In this document: in pieces, positions 59,181-64,000 of the stretch
Layout of the letters: the number at the start of each line of letters is the position of its first letter
Position numbering within the stretch: position 1 is the first letter of the stretch
Assembly (NCBI RefSeq): GCF_900104175.1
Contig: NZ_FNIX01000011.1
Coordinates: 161,003-225,002, forward strand
Reading direction: 5' to 3'
DNA: 64,000 bases
Source: Lentzea jiangxiensis
Lineage (GTDB): Bacteria; Actinomycetota; Actinomycetes; Mycobacteriales; Pseudonocardiaceae
Made by a program: the position numbers and the translations under genes
The notes under the pieces: generated by a model
What the model saw: only the letters and a program-made list of their open reading frames with translations
Databases searched by the model: none
Told to the model about the DNA's origin: nothing

Positions 59181-59591
59181 TCAGCCCTTGACGACGGGAA
59201 CAGCCGAGCCCCGCAGCACCTCGGCCACGGTCTCGGCGGCGGCCAGCGGGTCGAGCGGGTGCACCAGCACCGCGTCCGCCTGCGACCAGGTCGCGAGCCA
59301 CCGGTCGTCCTTGCGGCGCACCGCCACGACGATCGGCGGGCAGTCGGTGATCTCGTCCTTGAGTTGGCGGGACAGGCCCATGCCCCCGGTCGGCTGCGCC
59401 TCGCCGTCGAGGATCAGCAGGTCGACGGTGCCGTTGTCCACCTCGTAGAGGACGTCCGCGATCGCGCCCACCTCGACGAAGTCGACGCGCTGCAGGTCCG
59501 GCGCGGGACGGCGGCCGACCGCAGTGATGATCGTCTCACGCACCTCGGGCCGGTGGCTGAACACCAGGATCTTCGTGGTCTGCGCGCTCAT
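59181..59591 (-). CDS. Degenerate response-regulator receiver domain protein
   Basis: A 136-aa CheY-like fold without output domain. The acidic pair after strand 1 is replaced (ILVFSHRPEV instead of ILxxDD), although Asp in LLILDGEAQP is at the phospho-acceptor place. It is therefore likely a pseudo-receiver that does not need phosphorylation. ATG 59591 has GGAGGATCC upstream. Coupled with trpD; a regulatory link is possible but unproven. Confidence 0.8.
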   Translation of the reverse strand: MSAQTTKILVFSHRPEVRETIITAVGRRPAPDLQRVDFVEVGAIADVLYEVDNGTVDLLILDGEAQPTGGMGLSRQLKDEITDCPPIVVAVRRKDDRWLATWSQADAVLVHPLDPLAAAETVAEVLRGSAVPVVKG

Positions 59592-59656
59592 CTCTGGATC
59601 CTCCGCTGCGACTGCCGACTGCGGTCCTGAAGAAAGTGACCAAGGTCGCCGCGATG

Positions 59657-60046
59657 CTATCGGGCCGGTTGCAGGGCGTCCCACCCCAGGGCGTCGCCGC
59701 CGAGCCGTTGCGCCAGCGAAGCCATCCGCGACCGCTCCTGGGCGCAGTGCAACGCGTCCAGCTTCTGCACCCGGCTGATGAGCGACACAGCACCCGGCTC
59801 GACGACCCAGCCGTCCGGCTCGAGCAGTTCACGCGCGCGTTCTACCTGCTCAGCGGGGATGCGCACGTGGTGGCGGAGCACGGCGAGCTCGTCGGCACGC
59901 CACTGCGGGGAGCGCGCCAGAGCCGCCGAATCGGCCTCCGCGATGTCGAACGCCTCCACCACGACGACGAGCGACGGGTCGTCCATCGAGAGCGCGGGCA
60001 CGGCTTCCCGCCGCAGCACGTCCCGCAACCGGCTCAGCAAACCCAT
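59657..60046 (-). CDS. Conserved-looking protein, unknown function
   Basis: A 129-aa soluble protein starting MGLLSRLRDVLRREAVP, then a strand-helix pattern (SLVVVVEAFDIAEADSAAL, ARELLEPDGWVVEPGAVSL). No family recognised. ATG 60046 has GAGGAGATC upstream. Divergent from ctaE and 65 nt upstream of the pseudo-receiver gene. Confidence 0.75.
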   Translation of the reverse strand: MGLLSRLRDVLRREAVPALSMDDPSLVVVVEAFDIAEADSAALARSPQWRADELAVLRHHVRIPAEQVERARELLEPDGWVVEPGAVSLISRVQKLDALHCAQERSRMASLAQRLGGDALGWDALQPAR

Positions 60047-60135
60047 TCGTCGATCTCCTCGCGATCGCTGTGTGACCCAGCCGACCCGTGATCTGCCCAG
60101 GACCCGATGGGCGGTCGGAAATAGCGCAAGCAATA

Positions 60136-60744
60136 ATGCTGCTCGTGACCACGGCAGCGCCTTCAATCGGCCAGCGCGTGCACTCGCTGAACCGCCCGAA
60201 CATGGTCAGCGTCGGCACGATCGTCTGGCTGTCCAGCGAGCTCATGTTCTTCGCTGGCCTCTTCGCCATGTTCTTCACGGTGAAGGCCCAGAACGAGGGA
60301 CCTTGGCCCCCGCCTCCCACCCACCTGAACGTCCCCTACGCGTCGGTCTTCACGATCATCCTGGTCGCGTCGTCCTTCACCTGTCAGTGGGGCGTCTTCG
60401 CGGCGGAGCGGGGTGACGTCTTCGGTCTGCGTCGCTGGTACATCGTGACGCTGATCATGGGCGCGATCTTCGTGGGTGGTCAGGCCGGTGAGTACGTCGA
60501 ACTGGTCCACGCCGGGACGACGATCCCGTCCTCGGCCTACGGCACGGTCTTCTACCTGACGACCGGTTTCCACGGCCTGCACGTCATCGGCGGCCTGATC
60601 GCGTTCGTCTACCTGTTGATCCGGACGAAGCTCAGCAAGTTCACGCCGGCACAGGCCACCTCCGCGATCGTCGTGTCGTACTACTGGCACTTCGTCGACG
60701 TCGTGTGGATCGGCCTGTTCGCCATCATCTACATCGTGCCCTGA
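60136..60744 (+). CDS. ctaE: Cytochrome c oxidase subunit III
   Basis: A 202-aa subunit with five main transmembrane helices: WLSSELMFFAGLFAMFF, FTIILVASSFTCQWGVF, TLIMGAIFVGGQAGEYVEL, TTGFHGLHVIGGLIAFVYLL and YYWHFVDVVWIGLFAIIYI. The last two carry the family GFHGLHV and WHFVDVVW marks. ATG 60136 or GTG 60145 may be the start. It heads the ctaE-qcrCAB operon. Confidence 0.95.
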   Translation: MLLVTTAAPSIGQRVHSLNRPNMVSVGTIVWLSSELMFFAGLFAMFFTVKAQNEGPWPPPPTHLNVPYASVFTIILVASSFTCQWGVFAAERGDVFGLRRWYIVTLIMGAIFVGGQAGEYVELVHAGTTIPSSAYGTVFYLTTGFHGLHVIGGLIAFVYLLIRTKLSKFTPAQATSAIVVSYYWHFVDVVWIGLFAIIYIVP

Positions 60745-60806
60745 CCTGGCTCAGCACGACGCCAAGCCACGAGCTCCCGAACTGACAGCAAGGGTTGCCG
60801 CACACC

Positions 60807-61619
60807 ATGACCACCACGACGAAACGCCCCCGCGGCGCCCGCACCAAGCTGCGCCGCCGGGTCGCCGGACTGCTCGCACTGGGCTTCGGCCTGCTGAGCG
60901 CCGGCATGCTGTTCGCCGCCTTCGCGCCCCAGGCGCAGACCGCCCAGGCACAGCAGCAGGACGCCCTGGTCCGCCAGGGCGAGCAGATCTACCTGAACAC
61001 CTGCCTGAGCTGCCACGGCAGCTCCCTCGAGGGTGTCGAGGGCCGCGGACCGAGCCTCGTCGGCGTCGGTGACGCCGCGGTCTACTTCCAGACTTCCTCC
61101 GGCCGCATGCCCATGGCGCGGCAGGAGGCGCAGGCCATCCGCAAGCCCGCGAAGCTCTCCCCTGAGCAGGTCAACGCACTGATGGCCTACATCACCGCGA
61201 ACGGTGGCGAGGGCCCGAAGAAGCCCTCCGAGTCCGGTGAGGCCCTGCGCGGCGACAACCCCGCCCGTGGTGGCGAGCTCTTCCGCCTCAACTGCGCCAG
61301 CTGCCACAACTTCACGGGTCGTGGTGGCGCGCTGTCCTCCGGCAAGTTCGCCCCGGCTCTCGACGGGGTGAGCGAGGAGCAGATCTACACGGCGATGCTG
61401 AGCGGCCCGCAGAACATGCCGAAGTTCGGCGAGCGGCAGCTCACGCCGGAAGAGAAGAAAGACATCATCGCGTACGTCAAGTCGGTCACCGACGGAAAGA
61501 ACAACTCCGGCGGAAACGCCCTGGGCGGGTTCGGACCCGTGTCCGAGGGCTTGATCGCGTTCATCGTGGGCATCGCCGCGCTCATCGGCGTGACCCTCTG
61601 GATCGGAGCCAAGGCATGA
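60807..61619 (+). CDS. qcrC: Cytochrome bc1 complex di-heme cytochrome c subunit
   Basis: A 270-aa membrane protein: N-terminal anchor (GLLALGFGLLSAGMLFAAF), two c-type heme motifs CLSCH and CASCH, and a C-terminal helix (GLIAFIVGIAALIGVTLWIG). In Actinobacteria this subunit replaces soluble cytochrome c and passes electrons straight to CuA. ATG 60807 follows AGGG. Its stop overlaps the qcrA start. Confidence 0.96.
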   Translation: MTTTTKRPRGARTKLRRRVAGLLALGFGLLSAGMLFAAFAPQAQTAQAQQQDALVRQGEQIYLNTCLSCHGSSLEGVEGRGPSLVGVGDAAVYFQTSSGRMPMARQEAQAIRKPAKLSPEQVNALMAYITANGGEGPKKPSESGEALRGDNPARGGELFRLNCASCHNFTGRGGALSSGKFAPALDGVSEEQIYTAMLSGPQNMPKFGERQLTPEEKKDIIAYVKSVTDGKNNSGGNALGGFGPVSEGLIAFIVGIAALIGVTLWIGAKA

Positions 61620-62743
61620 GCGGCGACAAGCCGGTCGAGCTGCCCAGCGAGGCAGAGCTCGCGGAGATGAGCCGGGACGAGCTGGTCAGGCTCGGCACGA
61701 AGATGGACGGCGTCGAGCTCGTCCACTACGAGGAGAAGTTCCCGGTCGCCGGCACCCGCGCGGAGCGTCGTGCTCAGCGTTCGGTGGCCGCGTGGTTCCT
61801 CGTCTCCGCGCTGTCGGGCATCGCCTTCCTCGGCGTTTTCCTCTTCTGGCCGTGGGAGTACGAGTCCCCGTCGAACGAGACCGCGCACTTCCTGCACAAC
61901 CTCTACAACCCGCTGATCGGCCTGTTCCTCGGCCTGTCGGTGTTCGGGCTGGGCATCGGCGCGCTGCTCTACACCAAGAAGTTCCTGCCGGACGAGCTCG
62001 CGGTGCAGCAGCGCCACGACGGCCCGTCGACCCAGGTCGACCGCGCCACCCTCGTCGCGGAGCTCGCCGACGCGGGTGACCGCAGCGGCATCGCGCGCCG
62101 CAGCCTGATCAAGCGCACCGCGGGCCTCGGCGCCGGCGTGCTGGGTCTGGGCGTCGCCGCCGTTCCGCTGGGCGCGCTCGTCAAGAACCCGCACTCGGAC
62201 AGCGAGACCAAGAACTCGCTGTGGCACACCGGCTGGAAGGCCGAAAAGGGCGAGAAGGTCTACCTGCGCCGCCACACCGGCAACTTCCACGAGGTCTCCC
62301 TCGTGCGTCCCGAGGACGTCGAGCCCGGCGGCTTCGAGACCGTCTTCCCGTTCCGCGAGTCCGAGCGCGACGACGAGCACGCCCTGGTCGCCGCCCTCAA
62401 GCGGGCCGACGCCCCGGTCATGCTCATCCGCATGCGCCCGAACCAGGCGATCACCAAGCGCGCGGGCCAGGAGGACTTCAACTACGGCGACCTCTACGCG
62501 TACTCGAAGATCTGCACGCACCTCGGGTGCCCGACGTCGCTGTTCGAGCAGCAGACCGGTCTGCTGCTCTGCCCGTGCCACCAGTCGCAGTTCGACGTCT
62601 TCGAATACGCCAAGCCGCGGTTCGGTCCGGCAACCCGTCCTCTGCCGCAGCTTCCGATCACTGTGGACGAAGACGGATACTTGGTAGCCCGCAGCGACTT
62701 CATCGAGGCTGTGGGACCGGCGTTCTGGGAGCGGAAGTCATGA
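61616..62743 (+). CDS. qcrA: Rieske iron-sulfur subunit of cytochrome bc1
   Basis: A 375-aa protein with three transmembrane helices, typical of actinobacterial QcrA, and the Rieske cluster loops CTHLGC and CPCHQS. It also has a twin-Arg-like RRSLIKR before TM3. It takes electrons from menaquinol. ATG 61616 overlaps the qcrC stop, and its TGA overlaps the qcrB ATG. Confidence 0.96.
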   Translation: MSGDKPVELPSEAELAEMSRDELVRLGTKMDGVELVHYEEKFPVAGTRAERRAQRSVAAWFLVSALSGIAFLGVFLFWPWEYESPSNETAHFLHNLYNPLIGLFLGLSVFGLGIGALLYTKKFLPDELAVQQRHDGPSTQVDRATLVAELADAGDRSGIARRSLIKRTAGLGAGVLGLGVAAVPLGALVKNPHSDSETKNSLWHTGWKAEKGEKVYLRRHTGNFHEVSLVRPEDVEPGGFETVFPFRESERDDEHALVAALKRADAPVMLIRMRPNQAITKRAGQEDFNYGDLYAYSKICTHLGCPTSLFEQQTGLLLCPCHQSQFDVFEYAKPRFGPATRPLPQLPITVDEDGYLVARSDFIEAVGPAFWERKS

Positions 62744-64000
62744 GTGCCATCACCACGCCGACGAAGCCGGCCAACGCGGCCGCGCGCGTCGCAGGGGCGG
62801 CGGCCAACGCTGCCGACGAGCGGTTCCACGCGGCCTCGGGGTTGCGCAAGCAGTTGAACAAGGTCTTCCCGACGCATTGGTCGTTTTTGCTCGGTGAGAT
62901 CGCGTTGTACAGCTTCATCGTGTTGTTGTTGTCGGGTACGTACCTCGCTCTGTTCTTCGATCCGTCGATGACGGAGGTCACCTACAACGGTGCGTTCGAG
63001 AACTTGCGCGGGATCGAGATGTCGCGGGCGTTCGCGTCGACGCTGGACATCTCGTTCGAGACCCGTGGTGGGTTGTTCGTGCGTCAGGTGCACCACTGGG
63101 CGGCGTTGCTGTTCATGGCGGCGATCGTGGTGCACATGTTCCGGATCTTCTTCACCGGTGCGTTCCGCAAGCCGCGTGAGATCAACTGGGTCATCGGCAT
63201 CGTGTTGTTCATGCTGGGCGCGATCGAGGGTTTCCTGGGTTACTCGCTGCCTGATGACTTGCTCTCGGGTACGGGTCTGCGGGTGATGGCGGCGTTGCTG
63301 ATCTCGTTCCCGGTGATCGGTACGTGGTTGAACTGGTTGATGTTCGGTGGGGAGTTCCCGGGTACGGACATCATCCCGATGTTGTACACCGCGCACATCC
63401 TGATCATCCCGGCGATCATCCTGGGTCTGATCGCGGCGCACCTGGCTCTCGTCTGGTACCAGAAGCACACGCAGTTCCCGGGGGTGGGCCGCAAGGAGAC
63501 CAACGTGGTCGGTGTGCGGATCATGCCGGTGTTCGCGGCCAAGGGTGGCGGGTTCTTCGCCATCGTGGTCGGTGTCATCGCGATCATGGGTGGCGTCTTT
63601 CAGATCAACCCGATCTGGAACATCGGCCCGTACAACCCCGCGCAGGTGTCGGCCGGTTCGCAGCCGGACTGGTACATGGGCTGGACCGACGGTCTGGTGC
63701 GGATCTGGCCGGCGTGGGAGTTCTACCTGGGCAATTACACGATTCCGGCGCCGTTCCTGCCGTTCATCCTGGGGTTGCCGCTGCTGACCGGGATCGCGGC
63801 GGCGTATCCGTGGATCGAGCGCAGGATGACCAAGGACTACGCGCATCACAACTTGTTGCAGCGTCCGCGTGATGTGCCGGTGCGCACGTCGCTGGGGTGG
63901 ATGGCGATCACGTATTTCATGGTGTTGCTGCTGATGGGCGCGAACGACATTTTCGCCTACCAGTTCGACATCTCGTTGAACTTGACGACGTGGATGGGCC
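62740..64000 (+). CDS. qcrB: Cytochrome bc1 complex cytochrome b subunit (partial, runs off the window)
   Basis: The first 420 codons are present, without a stop. Seen are the heme-binding helix region VRQVHHWAALLFMAAIVVHMFR, GFLGYSLPDDLLSGTG and the quinol-site segment, then YTAHILIIPAIILGLIAAHL. Actinobacterial QcrB is about 530-560 aa, so the C-terminal part is missing here. TTG is used often for Leu (TTG TTG TTG near 62923), whereas qcrC and qcrA prefer CTG/CTC: a clear change of codon use at the gene border. Confidence 0.95.
   Translation, partial: MSAITTPTKPANAAARVAGAAANAADERFHAASGLRKQLNKVFPTHWSFLLGEIALYSFIVLLLSGTYLALFFDPSMTEVTYNGAFENLRGIEMSRAFASTLDISFETRGGLFVRQVHHWAALLFMAAIVVHMFRIFFTGAFRKPREINWVIGIVLFMLGAIEGFLGYSLPDDLLSGTGLRVMAALLISFPVIGTWLNWLMFGGEFPGTDIIPMLYTAHILIIPAIILGLIAAHLALVWYQKHTQFPGVGRKETNVVGVRIMPVFAAKGGGFFAIVVGVIAIMGGVFQINPIWNIGPYNPAQVSAGSQPDWYMGWTDGLVRIWPAWEFYLGNYTIPAPFLPFILGLPLLTGIAAAYPWIERRMTKDYAHHNLLQRPRDVPVRTSLGWMAITYFMVLLLMGANDIFAYQFDISLNLTTWMG

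Noticed and set aside
1..64000. CRISPR arrays, tRNA/rRNA genes, transposases and att sites
   Set aside because: No regularly spaced repeats, cloverleaf-like conserved tRNA segments, transposase motifs or flanking direct repeats were seen while reading the window; subtle tRNAs could only be excluded by tRNAscan.
32365..64000. That the right half belongs to the biosynthetic cluster
   Set aside because: The gene order matches conserved core chromosome of Mycobacterium/Pseudonocardiales (lipB to qcrB), so these are housekeeping neighbours.

Overview
The window comes from a high-GC actinobacterium, most likely Pseudonocardiales (Lentzea, Lechevalieria or Saccharothrix type). That is an inference from strong G/C bias at third codon positions, frequent GTG starts, F420/SARP-type enzymes, and a core-gene order (lipB, TIGR01777 gene, sucB, pepA, ilvE, cobS/T/U, DUF3043 gene, erpA, adoK, asnB, ctaC, ctaF, trpD, ctaE, qcrCAB) that I recognise as conserved across Mycobacterium and Pseudonocardiales. 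No tRNA, rRNA, insertion sequence or CRISPR array was seen.

Positions 288-31792 are accessory and form a specialised-metabolite cluster built on a type II polyketide synthase. The minimal PKS is KSalpha (25051), KSbeta/CLF (26316) and ACP (22916). It is joined by an ActIII-like C-9 ketoreductase (10074), a di-domain aromatase/cyclase (23195), a PF04199-type cyclase (28655), an antibiotic-biosynthesis monooxygenase (29563) and an FAD monooxygenase (14554). A KSIII-like acyltransferase (13489) and a free acyltransferase (27598) suggest a non-acetate starter or an acyl-transfer step. A P450 with its own ferredoxin and ferredoxin reductase, an epoxide hydrolase, a WrbA-like flavodoxin, small SRPBCC and NTF2 proteins and an MFS exporter complete the tailoring and export set. 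Regulators are a SARP (21896), a NarL-type response regulator (12182) and a histidine kinase made of two complete tandem kinase modules (16230).

The most unusual part is 18582-21686, inside the PKS genes. It holds a fused RRE + E1-like + YcaO cyclodehydratase, a 60-aa peptide whose stop overlaps the YcaO start (ATGA), and a 214-aa protein resembling the N-terminal part of SagB dehydrogenases without the flavin domain. This is RiPP (azoline/thioamide-type) machinery embedded in an aromatic polyketide cluster, so the locus may make a polyketide-peptide hybrid or use a peptide-modifying enzyme on an unusual substrate. Several enzymes carry active-site changes: a TAP-family hydrolase with Ala for the nucleophilic Ser, a KSIII with Ser for Cys, and a DRE-TIM metallolyase-like protein missing a metal ligand.

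From about 32365 to the right end the genes are mostly core metabolism: lipoate transfer, 2-oxoacid dehydrogenase E2/E3, peptidase, branched-chain aminotransferase, cobalamin lower-ligand assembly, iron-sulfur carrier, adenosine kinase, asparagine synthase, tryptophan synthesis and the aa3/bc1 respiratory supercomplex. Gene-poor stretches are 3913-4796 (terminators plus a possible gene relic), 38347-38916 (a frameshifted relic) and 39783-40091 (an AT-rich regulatory patch). A 15-nt AT-rich motif recurs at about 39.9, 50.4 and 50.96 kb.
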